Positions 1 through 7,472 are shown, numbered from the stretch's first letter. The stretch: 50,076 nt of DNA from an uncultured Bacteroidota bacterium (GCA_902774395.1 CACYIK010000015.1:1-50076); one strand, 5' to 3'. Notes: a model not told the origin generated them from the sequence alone. A program made the numbers and translations.

Positions 1-228
1 GAAGAACATGGTATACTGAGTATAGCCGGACATAGCCACACATTGAACGACTCTGTGAAAATCGTGTGGTATAACCAGACAAGAGTGCTGAGACTCTTCT
101 CCCATATTAATGATGAAACACTCGTCACTAAATATGTAGAGACGATCATCAGAAGAACTTTCGGCACCAAAGATGCAATGAAACTCGCAAAACCGGTACC
201 AAAGAATAACAATGTAGCGAGGAATTGA
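1..228 (+). CDS. C-terminal part of an unrecognised protein (cut by window edge)
   Basis: Frame 1 is open from base 1 to the TGA at 226-228, so this is the last 75 codons of a gene that begins outside the window. The visible part contains a short His/Ser stretch (AGHSHT), a basic and hydrophobic middle (KIVWYNQTRVLRLF) and a Lys/Pro-rich tail. I do not recognise the family. It ends 3 bases before the next start codon, so it was probably co-transcribed with whatever originally followed. The local sequence is more AT-rich than the flavodoxin-derived sequence beginning near 309, which fits a recombination border downstream. An internal TTG at 43 could serve as a start, but nothing favours it. 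Confidence 0.5.
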   Translation, partial: EEHGILSIAGHSHTLNDSVKIVWYNQTRVLRLFSHINDETLVTKYVETIIRRTFGTKDAMKLAKPVPKNNNVARN

Positions 229-231
229 AAA

Positions 232-558
232 ATGAGTGTTTTGACTGAAATACAGAAAACAGCAGCCAATGCTGACGAAAAGATAAAACATCTTTATGAA
301 ACGGCATTTATGGAGCGTGTGCTGGACGCCGATGTCGTCTGCTGGGCGACGCCCATCTATTATTACGAGATGAGCGGCCAGATGAAGGCCCTCATCGACC
401 GCATGAACGCCATGTACACGAAGGACTACCGCTTCCGCGACATCTACCTGCTGACCACCGCCTCGCTCGACAAGCATTCCGCCACGCCGGAATTCAAAAA
501 GTACTCGCCCATGATGCGCCAATGTGGCCAGATGAAAGTAGAGAAATTTGAATTCTAA
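232..558 (+). pseudogene. Chimeric ORF: unknown N-terminus + flavodoxin middle + ABM monooxygenase C-terminus
   Basis: The 108-codon ORF is a mosaic. Residues 1-26 match nothing else in the window. Residues 27-77 (MERVLDADVVCWATPIYYYE onward) are nearly identical to residues 70-120 of the flavodoxin-family protein at 5689-6225. From residue 78 (SLDKHSATPEFKKYSPMMRQ onward) it matches the last 31 residues of the ABM-domain protein at 1925-2206. The second junction falls at a shared ACCGCC/TCG microhomology. The flavin-binding N-terminus with its Cys cluster and the start of the ABM fold are both missing, so neither parent activity should survive. The frame is intact across both joints, so a protein could still be made. 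Most likely it is a deletion relic from recombination between related cassettes. Confidence 0.8.
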
Positions 559-667
559 CAACAATGAATGAATGCTTGATTGTGTAAATGTTAGATGTTG
601 ATATGTTTGGTGTTGATATGTTGCTATCCGTATAAACTTATCAACTTATCAACGGACAACGAAATAA

Positions 668-702
668 AACAATCAAGCAATCAAACAATCAAGCAATCAA
701 CA
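668..702. repeat. Short CAATCAAG/CAATCAAA tandem repeat
   Basis: Four or five imperfect copies of an 8-mer (CAATCAAG or CAATCAAA) lie in the gap 559-880. The rest of that gap holds AT-rich sequence with no gene, plus the promoter listed separately. Confidence 0.6.
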
Positions 703-712
703 GGTTTACGAA

Positions 713-746
713 TTTGCACATTAACGAATTTTTTTTCGTATATTTG
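713..746 (+). promoter_or_regulatory. Bacteroidetes-type promoter for the hydrolase at 881
   Basis: TTTG at 713-716 and TATATTTG at 739-746 match the Bacteroidetes -33/-7 consensus, with a 22-nt spacer that is slightly long. The predicted leader is about 130 nt and contains a small hairpin (TCCGCT/AGCGGA, near 792-809). Confidence 0.55.
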
Positions 747-880
747 TAAACGAAAAACAGGATATGTACATACCGTCAAACCCCTGTTTTTCCGCTTGGT
801 AGAGCGGACAACTCCACATGGTTTTATTAACAAAAATACGACAAGACATGAAACAAAACATGCGGGGATTCTATTCCACA

Positions 881-1840
881 ATGAAGAAATCAATGATTTG
901 GGCAATATGCCTGTTGAGCCTTACCGCCTGTGCTCAAAGAAACGGTGGCGAGGATAAACCAAACGACAAAGGTCCACGCTTCGGAGGTGGAGGCATGATG
1001 ATGAACTCTAAAGAGAACGATTCTTTGTTTGTCGCCTTAAAGTACGAGAACTTGGGGAAGTTCCGGCAGTTCACTTTCGAAGATGCTGCAACTGGCAAGA
1101 CCATGCAATTCAATCTTCTTATCCCAGATGGGTATGACGGGAAAACATATTATCCTCTGGTGCTTTTCATGGCCGATGCAAGCACCGTGGGAAAGGATGT
1201 GACCACCCCACTCACCCAGGGCTACGGGGCTCTTGAGTTTGCCTCTGACCGCGACCAGCGGAAGCACCCCTCTTTTGTGTTGGTTCCGCAATATACCGGC
1301 TGGGCTGTGCAGGATGACTGGAGCACCTCCGACGAGGTAGAGATGACCATCCGCCTGTTGCAATACGTATGCAAAGAGTATAAGGTTGACCAAAGACGAC
1401 TTTACACAACCGGCCAATCGATGGGTGGCATGATGTCCTTCTATTTCAACATCGCCCATCCCGACCTATTCGCTGCTTCGCTGTTTGTCAGCAGCCAATG
1501 GGACACATCGAAGATGAAAGACTTTGGCAAGCGCAAGTTCTTCTACATCGTGGCTGGCGGTGACGAAAAGGCAACGGGAGGCATGAGAGAACTGGCCGAG
1601 GTGTTGAAAAAACAAAACGCCCATATCGACTCGGCGTCATGGAGTGCCAAGTTGACTCCAGCAGAGCAGGAACGTCTGGCAGAAACTTTGATAGCCAAGG
1701 GAGGCAACATCAATTTCATTTGCTTCGAGAAAGGTTCAGTACTCCCAGAATCCAGACAAGGCATGGAACACATGGCCTCTTTCGACTTTGGATACAAGAT
1801 TGCCGCTGTCCGTGACTGGCTATTTGAGCAAAGCAAATAA
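881..1840 (+). CDS. Secreted alpha/beta hydrolase lipoprotein (PHB-depolymerase/prolyl-oligopeptidase type)
   Basis: A 319-residue exported serine hydrolase. The N-terminus MKKSMIWAICLLSLTAC is a lipoprotein signal with lipobox LTAC, so residues upstream of 881 in the same frame (from 818) are unlikely to be translated. The nucleophile elbow is GQSMGG with Ser180, and a late GMEHMAS gives the probable catalytic His. The stretch YYPLVLFMADAS with a following oxyanion region is typical of the feruloyl esterase/PHB depolymerase-like hydrolases that Bacteroidales attach to the outer membrane. The substrate cannot be told. It has its own promoter just upstream and no obvious operon partner before the C-tract at 1842. 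The hydrolase fold is well supported; the specific activity is not. Confidence 0.8.
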   Translation: MKKSMIWAICLLSLTACAQRNGGEDKPNDKGPRFGGGGMMMNSKENDSLFVALKYENLGKFRQFTFEDAATGKTMQFNLLIPDGYDGKTYYPLVLFMADASTVGKDVTTPLTQGYGALEFASDRDQRKHPSFVLVPQYTGWAVQDDWSTSDEVEMTIRLLQYVCKEYKVDQRRLYTTGQSMGGMMSFYFNIAHPDLFAASLFVSSQWDTSKMKDFGKRKFFYIVAGGDEKATGGMRELAEVLKKQNAHIDSASWSAKLTPAEQERLAETLIAKGGNINFICFEKGSVLPESRQGMEHMASFDFGYKIAAVRDWLFEQSK

Positions 1841-1841
1841 T

Positions 1842-1853
1842 CCCCCCCCCCCC
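1842..1853. repeat. Homopolymeric C12 tract
   Basis: Twelve consecutive C residues directly follow the hydrolase stop codon and lie about 70 bp before the ABM gene. Tracts this long are prone to slippage, or can be a sequencing artefact. Confidence 0.8.
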
Positions 1854-1924
1854 TGACACACCTCCGATGACACAATATTTCTTGAATCTCAGCGTTAAGA
1901 TAATAAGATTAAAAAAACGATATT

Positions 1925-2206
1925 ATGATACGGTTAAACTGTTTTTTCCAAGCCAACGATGGCGAGCAGTACAAGACCGCCCTGCAGGCGGCTATAGCCC
2001 TTACCGAACACTCGCAGCACCATGAGGGGTGCATCGCCTACGATGTATTCCAGAGCGCCACGCGTCCGGATGTATTTATGATTTGCGAGACATGGCAAGA
2101 CGCCGCTTCGCTCGACAAGCACGCTGCCACGCCGGAGTTCAAGAAATACTCGCCCATGATGCGTCAATGCGGCCAAATGAAAGTAGAAAAATTCAACATG
2201 GACTGA
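1925..2206 (+). CDS. ABM-domain protein (antibiotic biosynthesis monooxygenase / YgiN-like)
   Basis: A 93-residue single-domain protein with the ABM ferredoxin-like dimeric fold: MIRLNCFFQA at the first strand, AAIALTEHSQHHEGCIAYDV in the helix and second strand, and MICETWQDAASLDKHAATPE in the third strand and final helix. Relatives include quinol monooxygenases, heme-degrading enzymes and many proteins of unknown substrate. It is cytosolic with no signal sequence. The stop is 12 bp before the cyclophilin-like lipoprotein gene, suggesting one transcript with it and perhaps with the amidotransferase gene. Its last 31 codons were duplicated or donated to form the chimera at 232-558. Confidence 0.8.
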   Translation: MIRLNCFFQANDGEQYKTALQAAIALTEHSQHHEGCIAYDVFQSATRPDVFMICETWQDAASLDKHAATPEFKKYSPMMRQCGQMKVEKFNMD

Positions 2207-2218
2207 CCATCAAACCGC

Positions 2219-2689
2219 ATGAAACGCACGATGAACTTGATAGTCGCCATGATGCTTTTCTTTGCTACGGCTTGCTCATCTGAAGACAAACCCCTCACAC
2301 CCTCAACTACAACCGTAGGTGACATAACGCTCACCATTGGCGACCGAACTTTCACAGCCACGATGGAGCAGAACAGCACCGCCGAAGCCTTCCGGGCCCT
2401 GCTGCCCTTGACGTTGGAGATGCAGGAACTGAACGGCAACGAGAAATACCACTACCTCTCCCAGTCGCTCCCCGCCAACCGCACCAAAGTAGGCACCATC
2501 CACGCGGGCGACATTATGCTTTACGGCGACAACTGCGTGGTGGTCTTCTACGAGACCTTCACGACCTCCTACCAATACACCCCAATCGGCCACATCACCA
2601 ACCCCGAAGGCCTCAAAGAAGCCCTCGGCAGCGGCAAAGTGACTATTAATTTTACCATCACTGGCTCTAGCCGCTTGCAATCTATATAA
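2219..2689 (+). CDS. Cyclophilin-like fold lipoprotein
   Basis: A 156-residue protein. Residues 1-19 form a lipoprotein signal (MNLIVAMMLFFATAC), followed by a Ser/Thr-rich linker and a cyclophilin-like domain: ITLTIGDRTFTATMEQNSTA, AFRALLPLTLEM, then GDIMLYGDNCVVVFYETF and SYQYTPIGHI. This matches the 'cyclophilin-like' family (PF18050 type), which adopts the cyclophilin barrel but lacks the usual proline-isomerase active site. Such genes commonly sit with flavodoxin, aldo-keto reductase and ABM genes, as here. A second, damaged copy lies at 4286-4560. The function is unknown; periplasmic or outer-membrane location is inferred from the lipobox. Confidence 0.75.
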   Translation: MKRTMNLIVAMMLFFATACSSEDKPLTPSTTTVGDITLTIGDRTFTATMEQNSTAEAFRALLPLTLEMQELNGNEKYHYLSQSLPANRTKVGTIHAGDIMLYGDNCVVVFYETFTTSYQYTPIGHITNPEGLKEALGSGKVTINFTITGSSRLQSI

Positions 2690-2711
2690 GAACCTATAAA
2701 ACTATCACATC

Positions 2712-3704
2712 ATGAAGAAAAGTTTACTGATTATCCCCATTATATTTATTCTGTTCGTTGCCTGTCAGGGCAGAAAAAACACCACCGTCGACGAACCTGT
2801 GCGCATCGGCATTGCCTGGCGTGCCGACACGCTGTCAGAATTCTACACAAACGTAGTGCGGGCTATTGAGGAAGCAGGCGCAGAACCTGTGCTGCTGCCG
2901 CAAGTGCGTATGAATAACTTCGCTTATATCGATTCAACGCTTGACCTTACCTACACGGACGAGAATGGTATCCTGTTACAGCAGTATGCCGATATGGTAA
3001 AGCATGGCTACACAAACTCCAATGTCGGCACTTCAATAGGCGGCGTTGACGCCGTGGTCTTTACCGGAGGCGAGGACATCGCTCCAAGCCTGTTGCTCCA
3101 GCCCGAACCGTGGCACGGTATAGAGGCAGAAAAAGATTACAATGCCACACGCGACATATCGGACTACCTGACTATGACGTATTGTCTCGATAAAGATATA
3201 CCCCTGATGGGTTTCTGTCGCGGAATGCAGATGCTTGTTGTTGTCTCTGGCGGAACAATCATACAGGACATACCCACTTACTTCGCCCAACAGGGCAAGA
3301 CCTACAGCAACGAACACCGCAATCCAGCGGAGCCCGACACCTATCGCGACTACGTGCCGCACGATGTCAGCGTTTTAGACACAGCCTCGTGGCTCTATCG
3401 CATCGTCGGCAGCTCCACGGTGCACGGTGTCCCCTCGTGGCACCATCAGGCAGCGGGAAGTGTGGCTGGCACATCGCTCCGTGTTACAGGGACAACAAGC
3501 ACTGGCGGCATTGACATTGTCGAGGCAGTGCAACGTACCGACAAGACTTTCGCCGTGGGCCTGCAATACCACCCGGAGGCGGCACTTGTCAAACGGCTCG
3601 ACCACGACGAGAACGCCAATGACTTTATGTCCTATGACGAGGCTGTGGCCTATTTCAAAGAGCTCGTTCTCCAAGCTCGCACAAGGACCAAATCACAAAA
3701 GTGA
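2712..3704 (+). CDS. Peptidase C26-type class I glutamine amidotransferase lipoprotein
   Basis: A 330-residue protein with a lipoprotein signal (ILFVAC) and a class I amidotransferase domain. GGEDIAPSLL, GFCRGMQ (nucleophile Cys169) and YHPEAA (His287, Glu289) give a complete catalytic triad. The arrangement matches the gamma-glutamyl-gamma-aminobutyrate hydrolase (PuuD/peptidase C26) family, which cleaves gamma-glutamyl bonds. The lipoprotein signal is unlike cytosolic PuuD, so an exported role on gamma-glutamyl peptides or peptidoglycan-like substrates is possible but inferred. It starts 22 bp after the cyclophilin-like gene. A truncated flavodoxin gene begins 6 bp after its stop. Confidence 0.8.
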   Translation: MKKSLLIIPIIFILFVACQGRKNTTVDEPVRIGIAWRADTLSEFYTNVVRAIEEAGAEPVLLPQVRMNNFAYIDSTLDLTYTDENGILLQQYADMVKHGYTNSNVGTSIGGVDAVVFTGGEDIAPSLLLQPEPWHGIEAEKDYNATRDISDYLTMTYCLDKDIPLMGFCRGMQMLVVVSGGTIIQDIPTYFAQQGKTYSNEHRNPAEPDTYRDYVPHDVSVLDTASWLYRIVGSSTVHGVPSWHHQAAGSVAGTSLRVTGTTSTGGIDIVEAVQRTDKTFAVGLQYHPEAALVKRLDHDENANDFMSYDEAVAYFKELVLQARTRTKSQK

Positions 3705-3710
3705 AACACT

Positions 3711-3788
3711 GTGAAGAAAGTAATCGTTATATCAACCAGTCTCCCTCCTGGCTCGAACAGCCACGCTTTGGCGGAGCAGTTGTTGTAG
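3711..3788 (+). pseudogene. 5' stub of a flavodoxin-family gene
   Basis: GTG at 3711 begins KKVIVISTSLPPGSNSHALA, nearly identical in DNA and protein to the first 23 codons of the flavodoxin gene at 5689-6225, and then runs into TAG at 3786-3788. Homology stops at about 3783. The following bases up to 3886 do not resemble the rest of that gene. This is a truncated duplicate; only the FMN-phosphate loop (STSLxPGSNSHA) is left. Confidence 0.8.
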
Positions 3789-3886
3789 CCCGCACCTGTG
3801 CGAGGTCGATTTTCCCACAAAGACAACACCCCGCTGCCGAGCGCGGTGAAAATGCACGAATATTCTTTTCATTACCACAAGAAACA

Positions 3887-4276
3887 ATGCTGCAACTGAA
3901 CAAAGTACATCACATCGCCATCATCTGCTCCGACTATCGGCGGAGCCTCGAGTTCTACACATGTGTCCTCGGCTTGCGCGTCCTCGCCGAGCACTACCGC
4001 GCCGAAAGGCAATCGTACAAGACCGACCTGGCCCTGGGCGAGGATTACGTCGTCGAGTTGTTTTCGTTTCCCTCGCCACCACCGCGGCCGACACGCCCCG
4101 AAGCCACGGGACTGCGCCATCTGGCCTTCGAGGTCGACGAAATCGATGCAGCGGTGAACGAGTTGGACCGTCTCTTCATTCCGCACGAGGCAATCAGGAC
4201 GGACGAATATACCGACCGCCGGTTCCTCTTCCTTCAAGACCCCGACGGACTGCCAATCGAGCTCTACGAGAAATAA
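3887..4276 (+). CDS. VOC-family (glyoxalase/dioxygenase fold) protein
   Basis: A 129-residue protein with paired beta-alpha-beta-beta-beta modules of the vicinal oxygen chelate superfamily: VHHIAIICSDYRRSLEFYTC, GEDYVVELFSF, GLRHLAFEVDEID and FLFLQDPDGLPIELYEK. The metal-ligand positions (His in VHHIA, Glu in VELF, His in RHLAF, Glu in IELYE) are all present, as in GloA2/SMU1112c-like proteins. It may act on methylglyoxal-type or other electrophilic metabolites, but substrate assignment is not possible from sequence. The ATG at 3887 is chosen because the fold starts there; the upstream in-frame sequence is the remains of another gene. Confidence 0.85.
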   Translation: MLQLNKVHHIAIICSDYRRSLEFYTCVLGLRVLAEHYRAERQSYKTDLALGEDYVVELFSFPSPPPRPTRPEATGLRHLAFEVDEIDAAVNELDRLFIPHEAIRTDEYTDRRFLFLQDPDGLPIELYEK

Positions 4277-4285
4277 CGCGGTGAA

Positions 4286-4560
4286 ATGCAGGTTACCATC
4301 GGTGGCCAGAGTTTCACGGCGAAGATGGAGCAGAACAGCACCGCCGAAGCCTTCCGGGCCCTGCTGCCCTTGACGCTGGAGTAGGCACCATCCACGTGGG
4401 CGACATGATGCTCTATGGGGACAACTGCGTGGTGGTCTTCTACGAGTCCTTCACGACCTCCTACCAATACACCCCAATCGGCCACATCACCAACCCCGAA
4501 GGCCTCAAAGAAGCCCTTGGCAGCGGCAAAGTGACCATCAATTTTACCATAAAAAAATAA
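4286..4560 (+). pseudogene. Cyclophilin-like gene copy with a 70-bp internal deletion
   Basis: Sequence from 4292 to 4555 is nearly identical to 2335-2663 of the intact cyclophilin-like gene. Bases equivalent to 2419-2488 are missing (70 bp), which shifts the frame and makes GAG TAG at 4379-4384. The copy also lacks the lipoprotein signal and begins with ATG at 4286, right behind the VOC gene. The 3' part keeps GDMMLYGDNCVVVFYESF in another frame and ends IKK-stop at 4560. The remaining 32-codon ORF cannot fold as the domain. It is either a decaying duplicate or residue of a cassette exchange. Confidence 0.85.
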
Positions 4561-4566
4561 AGAAAT

Positions 4567-5676
4567 ATGAAACATAGAAGTCTGCCTGCCACAGGCATTA
4601 TTATGGCGACACTGGCTTTGTCCGCCTGCAGCAACAAACAAGAAACTAAACACACTGACAATATGAAACAGGAACTCGTTTTGACTCAAGAGTGGGACAA
4701 GGTGTTCCCGCTGAGCGAGAAAGTGGATCACCGCAAGGTGACCTTCGAGACACAATATGGGCTGACGCTGGCCGCCGACCTCTATACGCCCAAGGATGCC
4801 AAAGGCAAACTGGCGGCCATCGCCGTGAGCGGCCCCTTTGGCGCCGTCAAGGAGCAGAGCAGCGGCCTCTACGCCATGCGGATGGCGGAGCATGGATTCG
4901 TGGCGCTGGCTTTCGACCCGTCGTACACCGGCGAGAGCAGCGGTGAACCCCGCCGTACGGCTTCGCCCGACATCAACACCGAAGACTTCATGGCTGCCGT
5001 CGACTATCTTTCCAAACTGGAGAATGTCGACCCCGAACGTATCGGCATCATCGGCATCTGTGGTTGGGGAGGCATCGCCCTCAACGCTGCCGCTGCCGAC
5101 ACTCGCATCAAGGCCACTGTGGCCAGCACGATGTACGATATGAGCCGCATCAGCGGCAATGGCTACTACGACAGCGAGGACAAAGAGGAGTCGCGCCACG
5201 CTGCCTGTGAGGCAATGGGCAAGCAGCGTTTGAGCGACCCCACGGCAATGGCTGGCGGTGTCGTCGACCCGCTGCCCGAAGACGCCCCACAGTTCGTCAA
5301 AGACTACCATGCCTACTACAAGACCCCGCGTGGCTATCACAAACGTAGCGGCAACAGCAACGACGGCTGGCGCGTCATTGGCACACAAGCCTACGCAAAC
5401 GCCCGTTTCCTTTACTACATTAACGAGATACGCTCAGCTGTCCTCATGATGCACGGTGCGGAGGCCCATTCACGCTATTTTGGCGAAGCCGCCTACCACT
5501 ATATGGTGGAAGGAAAAGCCGAAGGCTACAATTTCGTCGGCAAGCCCAATCCCAACCCCGAGAACAAGCAGCTGCTCATCATCCCCGGTGCCACTCACTG
5601 CGACCTCTACGACGGTGGTGAGAAGAATTATATACCCTGGGACACGCTGGCTGCCTTCTTTAACAAGAACCTATAA
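4567..5676 (+). CDS. Alpha/beta hydrolase lipoprotein with cysteine nucleophile (dienelactone-hydrolase-like)
   Basis: A 369-residue protein. The signal ends in LALSAC (lipobox). The hydrolase domain starts at VTFETQYGLTLAADLYTPKD, a typical first strand. The nucleophile elbow reads GICGWGG, putting Cys165 where a serine normally stands, as in dienelactone hydrolases and many Bacteroidales BAAT/DLH-like hydrolases. GATHCDLYDGG gives the probable catalytic His344. An inserted lid (about 195-275, rich in Tyr and Asp) separates the elbow and the acid region. The physiological substrate is unknown. It is followed 12 bp later by the flavodoxin-family gene, and the two are likely co-transcribed. 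Confidence 0.8.
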   Translation: MKHRSLPATGIIMATLALSACSNKQETKHTDNMKQELVLTQEWDKVFPLSEKVDHRKVTFETQYGLTLAADLYTPKDAKGKLAAIAVSGPFGAVKEQSSGLYAMRMAEHGFVALAFDPSYTGESSGEPRRTASPDINTEDFMAAVDYLSKLENVDPERIGIIGICGWGGIALNAAAADTRIKATVASTMYDMSRISGNGYYDSEDKEESRHAACEAMGKQRLSDPTAMAGGVVDPLPEDAPQFVKDYHAYYKTPRGYHKRSGNSNDGWRVIGTQAYANARFLYYINEIRSAVLMMHGAEAHSRYFGEAAYHYMVEGKAEGYNFVGKPNPNPENKQLLIIPGATHCDLYDGGEKNYIPWDTLAAFFNKNL

Positions 5677-5688
5677 AATCATTCCGGC

Positions 5689-6225
5689 ATGAAGAAAGTA
5701 GTCGTTATATCAACCAGTCTCCGTCCGGGCTCGAACAGCCACGCTTTGGCGGAGCAGTTTGCCCGCGGTGCAGAAGCCGCAGGGCATCAGGTGGAGCTTG
5801 TCTCGCTGCGCGGCAAGGACATCAAGTTCTGCGTTGGCTGCCTGTCGTGCCAACAAACGGGTACCTGCATCTTCAAGGACGACGTGCCCGCCATCATGGA
5901 GAGCGTCTTGAATGCCGACGTTGTCTGCTGGGCGACGCCCATCTACTACTACGAGATGAGTGGCCAGATGAAGACTCTCATCGACCGCATGAACGCCATG
6001 TACCCCAAGGACTACCGCTTCCGCGACATCTACCTGCTGACCACCGCCTTCGAGAACGAGCCCCACGTCCCCGCACGCGCCGAGAGCGGCTTGCAGGGCT
6101 GGATTGACTGCTTCGGCAAGTCGTCGCTCAAAGGCCACCTTTTCTGCGGTGGTGTGGGTGCCCCTAACGAGATTTCCGGCAACGCCAAGCTGCAGGAAGC
6201 TTTTGAAATGGGCAAAAACATTTAA
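5689..6225 (+). CDS. Flavodoxin-family NAD(P)H reductase / iron-sulfur flavoprotein-like
   Basis: A 178-residue cytosolic flavoprotein. The N-terminal KVVVISTSLRPGSNSHALAE is the FMN-phosphate loop of the NADPH-dependent FMN reductase superfamily. FCVGCLSCQQTGTC supplies four cysteines (48, 51, 54, 60) in the compact arrangement seen in iron-sulfur flavoproteins of this family. ATPIYYYEMSGQMKTLIDRM is the flavin-ring-binding segment. Length fits the family. It probably reduces quinones or flavins with NAD(P)H and works in the same redox cluster as the VOC, ABM and EFR1-type neighbours (inference). Two partial copies exist in this window (about 309-465 and 3711-3783). A truncated EFR1 gene follows 3 bp later. 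Confidence 0.85.
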   Translation: MKKVVVISTSLRPGSNSHALAEQFARGAEAAGHQVELVSLRGKDIKFCVGCLSCQQTGTCIFKDDVPAIMESVLNADVVCWATPIYYYEMSGQMKTLIDRMNAMYPKDYRFRDIYLLTTAFENEPHVPARAESGLQGWIDCFGKSSLKGHLFCGGVGAPNEISGNAKLQEAFEMGKNI

Positions 6226-6228
6226 GTT

Positions 6229-6366
6229 ATGATACTCTATTTTTCAGGCACCGGAAACAGCCTGGCCATCAGCCGTCAACTGGCGGAAAGACTTGGCGAG
6301 CAGGTGATGCCGTTAGGCCTGGCGGTGAAGCACGACCTTTCCCAGGAACGGCGCATAGGCTTTGTA
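6229..6366 (+). pseudogene. 5' stub of an EFR1-family flavodoxin/ferredoxin gene
   Basis: MILYFSGTGNSLAISRQLAE is the flavodoxin FMN loop of EFR1-type proteins (flavodoxin plus 2[4Fe-4S] ferredoxin, usually about 260 residues). Homology runs to RIGFV (residue 46, base 6366), where the family continues with a FP-Y motif. Here it switches to unrelated LISPSQSDDR and runs on to a stop at 6478-6480 inside the opposite-strand gene. The remaining flavodoxin fold and the ferredoxin cysteines are gone. Breakpoint near 6367. Confidence 0.75.
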
Positions 6367-6421
6367 TTAATATCACCATCCCAAAGTGACGATCGGCGAT
6401 ATGTGCTAACCCAAGCCTCTG

Positions 6422-7135
6422 CTACCGGGTCAGGCCGCCGTAGCTTTCGGCGGCTTCCTGCAGGGCCTCCTCGGTGGTGAATTGCTCGTAGTAGCGGCAG
6501 CGGGTGACCAGCGACTGCGACGAGCAGCGGCCACCCTCGACTCGCACCAGCGCCCAGCCCTTCATCCCGTCGGCAAAAGCGTCGTCCACCAAAGCCAGAC
6601 AGCCCGAAACCTCCGTGAACTCCGCCGGCGCCACCTCGCGCACCCGCAGGAAGCGCACCCTGGGCGTCCGGCCCTCGATGCGCTGCTCAGCAGTGTAGAG
6701 CCACAGCACCTCGCCGCCGTGCAGTTCCGAAGCCTTCAGGGCCGTCATCAGCGCTGCGGTGCCGTCCACCTCGCCCAGCCACTGCTTCACGTGAGGCAGG
6801 TTGCCGTCGCTCACCGGCATGTCGGGCAGCAGCAGCGACGCCCCGTCGAGCGGCCCTTTGCAGGGAATAAACACCGCCGGCAGACGGTTGGCTAACGTGG
6901 CGAAGCGTGCATAGGCGCTCTTTCCGCCGATGAACATGGGGTCCACCATCTTCAGCATCTGCCACAGCGCCGTGGTGTGGCGCATGCGTTGCCGCTGGAT
7001 GAACTGTCCGCGCGTGTTGCTCCGACGCTCCCTTGAGTGCGCTACTCGCACAATCATCTGACCTTGTTTTTGGTAGAATGTTACTCCTGCTTTTTTCAAG
7101 CTGCCTCCCAACAGCAGCCCTGTTGTCTTTGCCAT
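6422..7135 (-). CDS. Conserved Bacteroidales protein of unknown function
   Basis: A 237-residue soluble protein without signal peptide or membrane segment. It starts MAKTTGLLLGGSLKKAGVTF, followed by a strongly basic segment (VRVAHSRERRSNTRGQFIQR), an aromatic/hydrophobic region, then mixed alpha/beta sequence with acidic patches. The Gly-rich, basic N-terminus recalls the DUF6266-type proteins common in Bacteroidales, but I am not certain of the family. The gene is convergent with the EFR1 stub and divergent from pnp. Its upstream region holds a 24-bp hairpin of GTTGTCCGCTT units. Codon composition is GC-rich like the pnp side. Confidence 0.7.
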   Translation of the reverse strand: MAKTTGLLLGGSLKKAGVTFYQKQGQMIVRVAHSRERRSNTRGQFIQRQRMRHTTALWQMLKMVDPMFIGGKSAYARFATLANRLPAVFIPCKGPLDGASLLLPDMPVSDGNLPHVKQWLGEVDGTAALMTALKASELHGGEVLWLYTAEQRIEGRTPRVRFLRVREVAPAEFTEVSGCLALVDDAFADGMKGWALVRVEGGRCSSQSLVTRCRYYEQFTTEEALQEAAESYGGLTR

Positions 7136-7226
7136 AGTGTTGTCTCTGTTTTAAGTGTGTCTCTTATTGTCGACCGAAAGCGGATACCAAGGCATCCGAC
7201 AGACCTTTTGTATGCTTCATATTCGT

Positions 7227-7277
7227 TTGTTGTCCGCTTGTTGTCCGCTTATAAAGCGGACAACAAGCGGACAACAA
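7227..7277. repeat. Perfect 24-bp inverted repeat built from 11-bp TTGTCCGCTTG units
   Basis: The left arm 7227-7250 and right arm 7254-7277 are exact reverse complements separated by ATA. Each arm holds two tandem TTGTCCGCTTG units, and a further half unit follows to 7286. It lies in the 462-bp divergent gap between the unknown gene at 6422 and pnp. Nothing else recognisable sits in 7136-7440 apart from low-complexity A and CT runs. Confidence 0.85.
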
Positions 7278-7464
7278 GCGGACAATAGGCGTATAAAATA
7301 CATTCCGTCTGCCACTTGGATGCTCTCAGTCCCGTCGGTCCATGTTGCAAATATACAACTTTCCCCTCATCCAAGCAAAAAAAAAAATCGACTCTCCCGA
7401 CAAGAGAGAATCACATTATTTCGTTATCGGCCAAATCTTTTTTCTGTATGTCAGGAATTTATTG

Positions 7465-7472
7465 TATCTTTG
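7465..7472 (+). promoter_or_regulatory. -7 element (TATCTTTG) of the pnp promoter
   Basis: TATCTTTG matches the Bacteroidetes TAnnTTTG consensus and is followed by GCA, as at the strong promoter at 44161. TTTC at 7441-7444 is a weak -33 candidate 20 nt upstream. The predicted leader to the ATG at 7598 is about 120 nt. Confidence 0.6.

Noticed and set aside
780..830. tRNA-like GGTAGAGC sequence
   Set aside because: Only the D-arm-like part is present; there is no T-loop GTTCGA or acceptor pairing. It is better explained as a small leader hairpin.
595..957. 120-codon ORF overlapping the hydrolase start
   Set aside because: It crosses the promoter and the first codons of the lipoprotein in another frame; no protein-like composition.
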